Shown here in pieces: positions 1 through 5,432 of a stretch of 5,919 nucleotides of DNA (the first letter of the stretch is position 1; each line of letters starts with the position of its first letter). The notes beneath the pieces are model-generated. The model made no database searches and was not told the origin of the DNA. It saw nothing but the letters and a program-made list of their open reading frames with translations. Source of the stretch: Firmicutes bacterium UBA6226 (GTDB lineage Bacteria > Bacillota_A > Clostridia > Peptostreptococcales > Acidaminobacteraceae); the NCBI GenBank assembly GCA_002441045.1, contig DJWQ01000219.1, forward strand, positions 1 through 5,919, read 5' to 3'. Both the position numbers and the translations under genes were made by a program.

Positions 1-318
1 CTGATTGAAACACTTTCAAATGCATCATCGTTTAGTGAAAGTGACTTAAAGGCGAAGCTCGTCCTTCACCTACATGCCCTTAATCGCTTTTTCGATGATG
101 AACCCAGAAGAAAGCTAGTATTACATTTTTTCAGTTCAGTTTCAGAGGTCTGCACCTTTTTATCAGAGGACTACGGTGAAAATGCATTGGCGTTTTCAGC
201 TGATACAGGGCTAGATTACACAGAATTTAAGCGTCTTTGTCAGTCTGTAACCGCTTCTGAGTTAGCTGGACATCAGTTTATTGAGAAACTCAATATGCAT
301 TTTAGATATTGTTTGTAA
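1..318 (+). CDS. C-terminal 105 residues of an unrecognised protein (partial)
   Basis: Frame 1 is open from the first base of the window to a TAA at 316-318, giving 105 residues; the start lies outside. The frame is supported by its length, its natural codon use, and an intrinsic terminator beginning only 5 bases after the stop. The product is soluble in character, mixed alpha-helical and moderately acidic, with no membrane segment and no metal-binding cluster. Landmarks are an FFDDEPRRKL stretch near residues 35-44 and a final HFRYCL. I do not recognise the family and assign no function. It converges on the channel gene across a shared terminator, so the two are not an operon. Confidence 0.6.
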   Translation: MIETLSNASSFSESDLKAKLVLHLHALNRFFDDEPRRKLVLHFFSSVSEVCTFLSEDYGENALAFSADTGLDYTEFKRLCQSVTASELAGHQFIEKLNMHFRYCL

Positions 319-323
319 ATGAA

Positions 324-365
324 AAGAGAGATCGCAAATATCAATTTGCAGTCTCTCTTATTTTT
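324..365. terminator. Bidirectional intrinsic terminator between convergent genes
   Basis: An 8-bp outer stem (AAGAGAGA at 324-331 with TCTCTCTT at 352-359) continues, after a 2-bp mismatched step, into a 6-bp inner stem (GCAAAT 334-339 with ATTTGC 344-349) closed by a 4-base loop. A T run follows on the plus strand (361-365). On the minus strand the stem is followed by TTTTC. It can therefore end both the left partial gene and the channel gene, whose TAA (366-364) overlaps the T run. Confidence 0.85.
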
Positions 366-1470
366 ATATATTTTCACCCAATGGCTCGGGTGCGGGTTTG
401 TTTATTACAGTCGTTTTAGGTGTATTGTTCTCGATGTAGAGCGTACGTGATGGAAAGGCAAATGCGACACCGAGTGCATCAAATTTTTCTCTAATATCAA
501 AATTAATGGCTTGCTGGATGTCCATAAAGATATTATAATCACCTGTTAATACATAGTAAACGACTTCAAATTTGAGGCTTGAATCGCCATAAGACTGAAA
601 ATGCGCTCGATCAAATCGCGTTTGCTCTCTCGCTTCAATAGTCTCCTTAATAACACCTGGAAGTAGCTTGAGCGTATCAAGAGGTGTATCATAAGTAACT
701 CCTAATGAAAAGACCACCCTTCTCTCTTGCATGGTTTTAAAATTCTTCAATCTCGCTGAGGTTAAATCTTTGTTCGAAAAGACCAATTGCTCACCGCCAA
801 GGCTTCTTAAACGCGTCGTTCTGATACCGATATGCTCAACTGTGCCTAAAAAATCCCCTACGATGACGAAATCGCCTAGCTCATATGGTCGGTCAAAAAA
901 GATTGTAAAATAGCTAAAGATATCCTCGATAATCGCTTGCGAAGCAAATGCAATTGCGATACCACCGACACCAAGTCCTGCGATAAGCGCACTTACATCA
1001 GGGACGATGTTGCTGATTAAAAGTAGAAGCGCAATGGTCCACACGACGAACTTTGACATTTTGATGAGCCATACGATGGCCATATTTTGGCTGGAATCCA
1101 CTGTCTTTTTTTCTCTATATCGGTTAAATAGGTATTCAATAAAAGCACTGAGAAGCTTTGCTGAGTAATAAACTGCAAACGCCAGTAGAAAGAGTCCCAA
1201 CACGTGATTGACCTTATCTGTAATGGTTAAGATGCGAGAGCTCACATAGAGTGCTGCGATATATAAAAACCTTGGTAGGTATTTTCTTACTGCAGGGATA
1301 AAAACAGTATCCTCTACAGAAGATCGTTTTACCACCCAGCCAAAAATCCGCTTTAAAAGGACGGACTTTAAAAATATGATGACGAGCGTGGCGATAACAA
1401 ATGTGCCTAGAAACCAAAGGTAGCTTTCTATGGTATTATTTAGAATTTTATAGGTTAATATTTCTTGGAT
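364..1470 (-). CDS. MscS-family small-conductance mechanosensitive ion channel
   Basis: Inner-membrane channel expected to open under membrane tension and release solutes on hypo-osmotic shock. Numbering uses the start proposed here (368 residues). Hydrophobic segments lie near 17-39, 65-83, 88-113 and 138-158. A Gly/Ala-rich pore helix follows at 161-178 (AGLGVGGIAIAFASQ), the MscS signature. The beta domain then begins with FFDRPYELGDFV at 192-203 and contains IGIRTTRLRSLGGEQL near 214-228. The C-terminal alpha/beta domain is complete, with a short polar tail. Several transmembrane segments before the pore resemble the larger YnaI-like members rather than three-helix MscS. The first GTG (1335) has no Shine-Dalgarno sequence and would remove the first membrane helix. 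The open frame reaches a strong AGAGGAGGG 7 bases before an ATC at 1470-1468, so I place the start there. The family is certain, the start less so. A promoter sits at 1585-1614. Confidence 0.9.
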   Translation of the reverse strand: MQEILTYKILNNTIESYLWFLGTFVIATLVIIFLKSVLLKRIFGWVVKRSSVEDTVFIPAVRKYLPRFLYIAALYVSSRILTITDKVNHVLGLFLLAFAVYYSAKLLSAFIEYLFNRYREKKTVDSSQNMAIVWLIKMSKFVVWTIALLLLISNIVPDVSALIAGLGVGGIAIAFASQAIIEDIFSYFTIFFDRPYELGDFVIVGDFLGTVEHIGIRTTRLRSLGGEQLVFSNKDLTSARLKNFKTMQERRVVFSLGVTYDTPLDTLKLLPGVIKETIEAREQTRFDRAHFQSYGDSSLKFEVVYYVLTGDYNIFMDIQQAINFDIREKFDALGVAFAFPSRTLYIENNTPKTTVINKPAPEPLGENI

Positions 1471-1485
1471 AAAAATCCCTCCTCT
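1468..1485 (-). promoter_or_regulatory. Strong ribosome binding site followed by an ATC start codon (channel gene)
   Basis: On the minus strand, AGAGGAGGG (1485-1477) lies 7 bases (counting from GGAGG) ahead of ATC (1470-1468). An in-frame TAA at 1488-1486 closes the frame just upstream. No ATG, GTG or TTG occurs in frame between this site and the GTG at 1335. The residues encoded in between form a proper first membrane helix, so translation must begin here. ATC, or less likely ATT at 1476, is the start unless the sequence has an error. Confidence 0.6.
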
Positions 1486-1584
1486 TTAGATTAGTGGTCG
1501 TTTTACTTCATCTGTTCAGAAAATAAAACGCTTTTTAATTTTACGTTTATTATGAGCTTTGATTGGTTCACATCGACTCTCTAT

Positions 1585-1614
1585 AGTATAACGTTATCTA
1601 TGAACCGCCGTCAA
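1585..1614 (-). promoter_or_regulatory. Sigma-A-type promoter of the channel gene
   Basis: On the minus strand, TTGACG (1614-1609) and TATACT (1590-1585) are separated by 18 bp; each matches the consensus at five of six positions. The predicted start near 1578 gives a leader of about 105 bases before the ribosome binding site. The promoter begins 6 bases past the hydrolase stop. I see no terminator between the two genes, so read-through from the hydrolase operon is also possible. Confidence 0.65.
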
Positions 1615-1620
1615 ATCCAT

Positions 1621-2421
1621 CTAAAAATTCGCTCTCCATGATTTATACGTGTCAACGAACACAAGTGGTTGATCGAGGTTGGCACAATGACCGGCCATAT
1701 CAATTTGCTGATGGGTAATCGCTTCTGAACGCTGTTTCCACGCTTGATTGTGCTTTTTAACTTCGCTCCTTTCGAACGCACCTGTGATGAGTAGCATTGG
1801 AAATGTGTATTGCCAACTGTTGATCTGCATCAGCTGATTGGCACTTGCGAAAGCACGCATATGCTTTAAACTGAACCCATCTAGGGCTTTAAGGAAGACT
1901 TCTCGTCCATGCTTCGACAGTGTCGCCTCTGATGCAATGGCATTTCTAAAAGCTTTTGGAGAGAAGATGAGCTTCAGCATTAGCTTGATCATTTCTTTGT
2001 TTTGGAGCTTCAAAAGCGCTTTATTGTCCTCTAGTACGGAATACCCCCCTACCAGTGCCAAGCTAAGTATATTTCTTTGTGTCACTGAGCAAAAGTACTG
2101 TGCCAATAAAGCGCCAAGAGAAACGCCAATCACGTGAACAGACGGTATGCCCTCTTCCTCTAAAATTGCTTCTACAAGCGTCGGAACATCTTTAATTAAA
2201 AATGAACTCCTCATCTGTCGCTCACTACCATGTCCTGGATAATCCAAAGTGATTATATAATGCGTTTTTGAAAGTGCATCGATTTGTGAATCAAAGATGT
2301 GATGATCCGCATAGGCTGCATGAAAAAGTAACAACGCTGGGTTTGACGCATCACCAGCTGTAAAATAATTAAATGCCTCGCCCTTTACTTTTATTCGCTT
2401 AAGCATATATTTTTCATTCAT
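1621..2421 (-). CDS. Alpha/beta-hydrolase fold protein
   Basis: A cytoplasmic 266-residue alpha/beta hydrolase; substrate unknown (esterase, lipase-like or related). The oxyanion-hole strand is LLLFHAAYADHH (30-41), followed by the typical DYPGHG turn (60-65). The nucleophile elbow is GVSLG with Ser101, a helical cap spans roughly 130-200, and the catalytic His is His245 in AGHCANLD. The acid expected after strand 7 is not the usual GxxD: the segment reads LLITGAFERSEV (210-221), so Glu217 or Glu220 may serve. I chose the ATG at 2421 because AGGTGG lies 6 bases upstream. An in-frame TTG at 2442 would add seven residues but would lie inside that ribosome binding site. The start overlaps the padR stop by 8 bases, which implies translational coupling; the regulator probably controls this gene. 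No signal peptide. Confidence 0.9.
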   Translation of the reverse strand: MNEKYMLKRIKVKGEAFNYFTAGDASNPALLLFHAAYADHHIFDSQIDALSKTHYIITLDYPGHGSERQMRSSFLIKDVPTLVEAILEEEGIPSVHVIGVSLGALLAQYFCSVTQRNILSLALVGGYSVLEDNKALLKLQNKEMIKLMLKLIFSPKAFRNAIASEATLSKHGREVFLKALDGFSLKHMRAFASANQLMQINSWQYTFPMLLITGAFERSEVKKHNQAWKQRSEAITHQQIDMAGHCANLDQPLVFVDTYKSWRANF

Positions 2422-2944
2422 AGTTAACCACCTCTTCTTCAATAAGTAAGTCCTCTAAGAAAATCAATGTACTTTCAAAATAGCTGAGTCCTAGCTTTAA
2501 AGTCTTAAGTTGATAGTGCATTATTTTATCGTTTTCCATCCTTGTCGCCGCTACTTGCATTAAACTATACGCGTCAATAATTGTCTTTAGTGTCTTAATA
2601 TTCGTTTGTATCAGTAATTTTCGATCACGTTTAGATAAATGCCCCATAAAGAAGAGTTTATTGGGTAGCTCGTTTTCTAGTTTATCTCGACTTGATTCAG
2701 TCAGCATCCAGTTCATAAAATAGTGCACACCTTCATCCGTAATGCAAAAAACTTTCTTTCCTCTTTTAGAGCTCTCAACAGCCTTCATATCGATCAAAGA
2801 TTTTTCTGCCAACCGTTTTAAAGCATTTTGTATACTACCTAAACTCGCACTGTAAAAAGGAGAAACCTCCTTTTCAAGCGCTTTCAAAATGTCGTACTGT
2901 GATAGACTACGAATCATCAACAAGCCTAAAATGATATATTCCAT
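2414..2944 (-). CDS. PadR-family transcriptional regulator with Vir-type C-terminal domain
   Basis: A 176-residue DNA-binding regulator. The N-terminal winged helix spans about 1-85: the family opening IILGLL (4-9), then YDILKALEKEVSPFY, the recognition helix region GSIQNALKRLAEKSLI (36-51), and the wing RGKKVFCITDEGVHYF (61-76). A helical C-terminal domain follows (about 88-168), with the LFFMGHLSKRDR segment and a long terminal helix used for dimerisation in this PadR subclass. The ATG at 2944 has AAGGAG 5 bases upstream. It is the first gene of a two-gene unit with the alpha/beta hydrolase. Two copies of a palindromic repeat overlap its promoter region, so autorepression released by a small ligand is likely; the ligand is unknown. 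The family call is firm and the target assignment is inferred. Confidence 0.9.
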   Translation of the reverse strand: MEYIILGLLMIRSLSQYDILKALEKEVSPFYSASLGSIQNALKRLAEKSLIDMKAVESSKRGKKVFCITDEGVHYFMNWMLTESSRDKLENELPNKLFFMGHLSKRDRKLLIQTNIKTLKTIIDAYSLMQVAATRMENDKIMHYQLKTLKLGLSYFESTLIFLEDLLIEEEVVNYE

Positions 2945-3006
2945 ATATTCTCCTTTTTAAATAAAACCTCTGCAAATACCATACACAAAAGCAGTTAATT
3001 AAGTGT

Positions 3007-3062
3007 TTCAATTATACCTAATAGGTGTATTTAATAATTCAATTATACCTATTAGGTGCATT
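3007..3062. repeat. Tandem 25-bp direct repeat carrying palindromic operators of the padR-hydrolase unit
   Basis: Two copies, 3007-3031 and 3038-3062, have a period of 31 bp and differ at two positions. Each contains a perfect 5+1+5 palindrome ACCTA-N-TAGGT (3016-3026 with central A, 3047-3057 with central T). The centres are 31 bp apart, close to three helical turns, so two bound dimers would face the same side. On the minus strand each copy also contains TATAAT directly after AGG (3016-3011 and 3047-3042). A bound protein would therefore block both possible -10 boxes. Binding by the adjacent PadR protein is inferred. Confidence 0.7.
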
Positions 3063-3070
3063 AAAGTAAA
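3042..3070 (-). promoter_or_regulatory. Candidate promoter of the padR-hydrolase unit
   Basis: On the minus strand, TTTACT (3070-3065) is followed after 17 bp by a perfect TATAAT (3047-3042). The second TATAAT (3016-3011) has only TTGAAT 20 bp upstream (3042-3037), a weaker arrangement, so the upstream promoter is favoured. The spacer contains the ACCTATTAGGT operator. The promoter starts 5 bases past the T tract of the preceding terminator. Confidence 0.5.
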
Positions 3071-3074
3071 GCAC

Positions 3075-3114
3075 AAAAAATCCCACCCCTTACTAAAGTA
3101 AGTTTGTGGGATTT
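3075..3114 (-). terminator. Intrinsic terminator of the DUF1292 gene
   Basis: A perfect 9-bp stem (AAATCCCAC 3078-3086 with GTGGGATTT 3106-3114) encloses a second 5-bp stem (CTTAC 3089-3093 with GTAAG 3098-3102). On the minus strand it ends in six T residues (3080-3075). It begins 12 bases past the DUF1292 stop and separates that gene from the padR promoter. Confidence 0.85.
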
Positions 3115-3126
3115 GAGTTTTACTTA

Positions 3127-3471
3127 TTATGCTTCTTCGCCCTCTTCATCTTCTTCATCAAATAAAGAATTGAAAGCTTCTGAAACAACTTCGTATTCAT
3201 CATCGCTAGTAATTTCAGTTAATTCGATAGAACCATCTTCATAGTCAATAAAGCCATAAAGCAATGCGATTTCTTCTTCTGGATGTAATAACGCAATGTA
3301 CTCTTTGCCATCTACTTCAAAGATTTCAAGAATTGGGCAAACTAATTCTTCACCGTTTTCAAGTTCTAAAGTTACTGTATGCACATGATTATGCTCGTGA
3401 TCATGATCATGATCGTGGTCATGACCGCAGCCACATGCTTGATCATCGTGATCGTGTTTTAATTCAGACAT
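3127..3471 (-). CDS. DUF1292 protein with His-rich N-terminal extension
   Basis: A small acidic protein (114 residues) of the DUF1292 (YrzB-like) family, whose function is not established. The family core runs from about 32 to 104: VTLELENGEELVCPILEIFE, then EYIALLHPEEEIALLYGF and the acidic LTEITSDDEYEVVSEAF. It ends in a strongly acidic tail (DEEDEEGEEA). Ahead of the core is a 31-residue segment with ten His, interleaved with Asp, and Cys13-Gly-Cys15. This is a plausible binding site for zinc, nickel, cobalt or copper. The coding DNA there is a degenerate GATCAT-type hexamer repeat, prone to length change. The ATG at 3471 has GAGGTGA 4 bases upstream. The gene has its own promoter and terminator, so it is monocistronic, and it is divergent from the cysteine-cluster gene. 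The family call is good; a metal role is inference from composition. Confidence 0.85.
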   Translation of the reverse strand: MSELKHDHDDQACGCGHDHDHDHDHEHNHVHTVTLELENGEELVCPILEIFEVDGKEYIALLHPEEEIALLYGFIDYEDGSIELTEITSDDEYEVVSEAFNSLFDEEDEEGEEA

Positions 3472-3499
3472 TTTGTCACCTCACTGGTTTTTATATCTG

Positions 3500-3528
3500 A
3501 TTATACAATGGATTCGTTGAAAAGTCGA
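3500..3528 (-). promoter_or_regulatory. Promoter of the DUF1292 gene
   Basis: On the minus strand a perfect TATAAT (3505-3500) lies 17 bp after TCGACT (3528-3523), which matches four of six -35 positions. The expected start is near 3493, giving a leader of about 20 bases that includes the GAGGTGA ribosome binding site. Confidence 0.6.
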
Positions 3529-3572
3529 TATCCCAGCGGTTTTGAAATGATAAATTTCTGTTAACTTTTTAG

Positions 3573-3606
3573 GTCAATCTTAAACGATACCATTGATGAG
3601 ATTGAC
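3573..3606. repeat. 8-bp inverted repeat in the divergent intergenic region
   Basis: GTCAATCT (3573-3580) and AGATTGAC (3599-3606) are perfect inverted copies separated by 18 bases. They are flanked by a further inverted pair, TTAAC (3561-3565) and GTTAA (3610-3614), with unequal spacing. The arms contain TTGAC on each strand, so part of the symmetry may reflect two -35-like elements. A regulator site shared by the two divergent genes is possible. No T tract follows, so it is not a terminator. Confidence 0.4.
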
Positions 3607-3608
3607 AC

Positions 3609-3637
3609 TGTTAAAATCATGTACAGTCATGTATGAT
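3609..3637 (+). promoter_or_regulatory. Weak candidate promoter and direct repeat ahead of the cysteine-cluster gene
   Basis: TATGAT (3632-3637) is a good -10 hexamer (five of six). The nearest good -35, TTGACA at 3602-3607, is 24 bp away, too far for sigma-A. At the normal 17-bp distance only TGTTAA (3609-3614) is found. The heptamer TCATGTA occurs twice, at 3617-3623 and 3627-3633, exactly 10 bp apart. That spacing would place a bound activator's subunits on one face of the helix. The promoter may therefore need an activator, or the real one may lie elsewhere. Confidence 0.3.
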
Positions 3638-3699
3638 AAGAGAGTAAAACGAACGCATTCCCTAGGTTCATTCAAAGGGTCATATTATAAGGAGCAACT

Positions 3700-4359
3700 A
3701 TGCAAACAAATGTCTATTTAAATGCGGTATCAGATGGTCAAATCTATGAGATTAACGATCAAGTAAAAGCGGATACACTGGGCTGCAAGAACTGTAGCGC
3801 CTGTTGTCAAGGTGTCGGCGACTATATCACCTTAACGCCATTTGATGTATTCGAAATTAAGCGTGCAACTGAACTTTCATGGGAAACATTATTGGAGAAG
3901 CACCTAACATTAAAGCTTTCTGGAGGCATGGTACAGCCATTCCTATCAATGGTCGGTAAAACTGAAAGCTGCACTTTTTTAGATGACCATCAGCGCTGCT
4001 CGATTCATGCCTATCGTCCAAACATCTGTCGCTTGTTCCCACTTGGGCGTGTCTATGAGGACGATGACTTTAAATATTTCTTACTACAAGACGCATGTGT
4101 AAAACCAAAACTGGAAAAAGTTAAAGTAAAAAAATGGATCGGTATCGATAATTACGCTGAAAATAAAAAGTTCCTACTGGACTGGTATAAGGTATTAAAA
4201 GCACTTTCTTTTCGTATGAAATTCGTTAAAAATCCAGAGGATCAAAAGTTAATGTATGATTTATTCTTAGACGGCTTCTACACTTTTGATGCAGACGATT
4301 TTTATACGGAATTTTACAAACGGCTTCCTCATGTAAAAAATGCATTAGGGATACTCTAG
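3700..4359 (+). CDS. YkgJ-family cysteine-cluster protein
   Basis: A 219-residue cytoplasmic protein of the YkgJ (CxxCxxCC zinc/iron-chelating) family; its biochemical role is not established. The first cluster is C29-KN-C32-SA-CC (35, 36). Further conserved Cys are 91 (in ESCTFL), 100 (QRCSIHAYRP) and 110, in the family motif RPNICRLFP (106-114). Another is Cys133, in the QDACVKP segment. These eight Cys are the expected ligands of a metal centre, probably Zn or an Fe-S/Fe site. The C-terminal 75 residues are helical and rich in aromatic and acidic residues, without a recognised domain. The ATG at 3700 has AAGGAG 5 bases upstream. It stands alone between its upstream region and a strong terminator, divergent from the His-rich DUF1292 gene. 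The family assignment is firm. Confidence 0.9.
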   Translation: MQTNVYLNAVSDGQIYEINDQVKADTLGCKNCSACCQGVGDYITLTPFDVFEIKRATELSWETLLEKHLTLKLSGGMVQPFLSMVGKTESCTFLDDHQRCSIHAYRPNICRLFPLGRVYEDDDFKYFLLQDACVKPKLEKVKVKKWIGIDNYAENKKFLLDWYKVLKALSFRMKFVKNPEDQKLMYDLFLDGFYTFDADDFYTEFYKRLPHVKNALGIL

Positions 4360-4434
4360 AAGCTCTTATCGATGTTACCATTAGTAATAATGAAAATATG
4401 ATTCTCTTTAACTTAAGTTGCTTAAAATCTCAAA

Positions 4435-4484
4435 TGCCACATCGAGCAGTTATCCATAGGAACAGCTCAATGTGGCACTTTTTT
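4435..4484 (+). terminator. Intrinsic terminator of the cysteine-cluster gene
   Basis: TGCCACAT (4435-4442) pairs with ATGTGGCA (4470-4477). After a single C/A mismatch, GAGC (4444-4447) pairs with GCTC (4465-4468). A 17-base loop can fold further through GTT/AAC and TCC/GGA. A six-T run follows (4479-4484). The stop codon of the opposing DUF2812 gene lies inside this T run. On the minus strand the hairpin is followed only by TTTGAGATTTT, so termination in that direction is possible but weaker. Confidence 0.85.
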
Positions 4485-5046
4485 ATTCGTGAATAATCGT
4501 TTCTTGCTTTAATGTTCTTAATCTTCTTCTAATTGGTACGCCTAACTTATAGTAAAGAATTACGATCGGCGATAGTACCAACGCACAGACAGTATTGATG
4601 TTAATGAGTTGATGACTACCATCTGCTAATTGCCAAACGAGTAATCCCGCTACTAAATTGAACAGCATAACGACAACTTCCATAGTAAACATCGTTTTCC
4701 AAAACTTGAACACCTTGGTAAAGTGTTTCAGCTGTGATGCTTTATCCGTATAGAGTTCAAATCCACCTTCGGTTTTCTCCATTCGCAGATACGCCCAGCG
4801 CATATATGTTGCAACACATTCCACACCATTGTCCTCTAAAAATCGAATGTAAGATTGACTTTCAGGGTGTTTTGGTACTTCACCTAAAAGCTCAATACGA
4901 TATTCATATTTTCCAGGATCTGTCTCCTCAAAAGCATATCTGCACCAGGAATAATCTGACAGTGATAATCCTTTAGAAGCAAGTTCATTCAACCACTTCT
5001 CCTCTTTTTCAAAATCCCAGTAGGCTTTCCATATAATTTGCTTCAT
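4483..5046 (-). CDS. DUF2812 membrane protein
   Basis: A 187-residue protein of the DUF2812 family, usually found beside PadR regulators in Bacillota; its function is unknown. The N-terminal soluble domain (1-115) has the family features: W6 and the KAYWDFEKEEKWLNELASKG opening (7-26), the WCRYAFEE strand (34-41), the EYRIELL strand (48-54), and GVECVATYMRWAYLRM (74-89). Two hydrophobic helices follow (about 117-139 and 148-168), then a basic tail PIRRRLRTLK, which by the positive-inside rule stays in the cytoplasm. The ATG at 5046 is one base after the padR stop, with GGGGGTGAT 5 bases upstream lying within the padR coding end. Transcription and translation are therefore coupled to the regulator. 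Comparable pairs suggest a stress- or envelope-related role, but nothing here proves it. Confidence 0.85.
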   Translation of the reverse strand: MKQIIWKAYWDFEKEEKWLNELASKGLSLSDYSWCRYAFEETDPGKYEYRIELLGEVPKHPESQSYIRFLEDNGVECVATYMRWAYLRMEKTEGGFELYTDKASQLKHFTKVFKFWKTMFTMEVVVMLFNLVAGLLVWQLADGSHQLININTVCALVLSPIVILYYKLGVPIRRRLRTLKQETIIHE

Positions 5047-5047
5047 C

Positions 5048-5371
5048 CTACATCACCCCCAACTTCTGTTTGCCATTTAAAATCAATTCTTCTAGTCGCA
5101 AGATTTCTTCTTCAACGACTTTCATCCCTCTCGCTGTAATTCTATACTCCTTTTTCCGAGCGTTCTTCTCACCTTCAAGCGCTTCGATCCATCCTTTTTC
5201 AAGCAAAGTGTTAATAGCGCCGTATAAGGTTCCAGGACCAAGTGTGACTCGATCGTGACTTAACTCCTTAACGTGTTGCATGATGCCATATCCATGTAGT
5301 GGCTGAAACACGGACAACAGTATGTAGTAAACAGCTTCGGTTAATGCATTTCTTTCTGAGCTTTCAGGCAT
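5048..5371 (-). CDS. PadR-family transcriptional regulator (short form)
   Basis: A 107-residue winged-helix repressor, the compact PadR type lacking a large ligand domain. It shows the family pattern in order: LTEAVYYILLSVFQPLHGYGI (10-30), the recognition helix segment LGPGTLYGAINTLLEKGWI (44-62), the wing RKKEYRITARG (72-82), and a C-terminal dimerisation helix KVVEEEILRLEELI (84-97). The ATG at 5371 follows AGGAGG by 7 bases. It is co-transcribed with the DUF2812 gene. Upstream lies a near-consensus promoter covered by an array of five palindromes, so strong autorepression is expected. The inducer is unknown; in this PadR class it is typically a drug, lipid-like or envelope stress signal. 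Family assignment is very secure. Confidence 0.95.
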   Translation of the reverse strand: MPESSERNALTEAVYYILLSVFQPLHGYGIMQHVKELSHDRVTLGPGTLYGAINTLLEKGWIEALEGEKNARKKEYRITARGMKVVEEEILRLEELILNGKQKLGVM

Positions 5372-5432
5372 TTGAATTCCTCCTATAGCGTTATATGAAA
5401 CTTATTTTAAAAAAAATATTCAGGTCTAATCG

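Noticed and set aside
364..1335. Channel gene starting at the GTG at 1335.
   Set aside because: No ribosome binding site precedes it and it would delete the first membrane helix. The open frame continues upstream to a strong AGAGGAGGG.
1499..1550. Alternative hairpins in the channel leader, with TAAAACG (1524-1530) able to pair with CGTTTTA (1499-1505) or CGTTTAT (1544-1550), as a riboswitch.
   Set aside because: The stems are short and AT-rich, no known aptamer is recognisable, and neither fold masks the ribosome binding site.
1838..2137. Plus-strand open frame opposite the hydrolase gene.
   Set aside because: It is antisense to the conserved core containing GVSLG; its composition is unlike a real protein and no ribosome binding site is present.
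2422..2442. TTG at 2442 as start of the alpha/beta hydrolase.
   Set aside because: The seven extra residues would be encoded by the ribosome binding site (GAAGAGGTGG) that serves the ATG at 2421.
3264..3500. Plus-strand open frame rich in His, Asp and Arg.
   Set aside because: It is the antisense of the His-rich DUF1292 gene. The low-complexity repeat keeps the opposite strand open, and it has no ribosome binding site.
3602..3607. TTGACA as the -35 of the cysteine-cluster gene.
   Set aside because: No acceptable -10 lies 16-18 bp downstream (AGTCAT at 17 bp). The good TATGAT is 24 bp away.
4410..4419. AACTTAAGTT palindrome downstream of the cysteine-cluster gene.
   Set aside because: It is a short AT-rich palindrome with no T tract and no promoter nearby, and could easily arise by chance.
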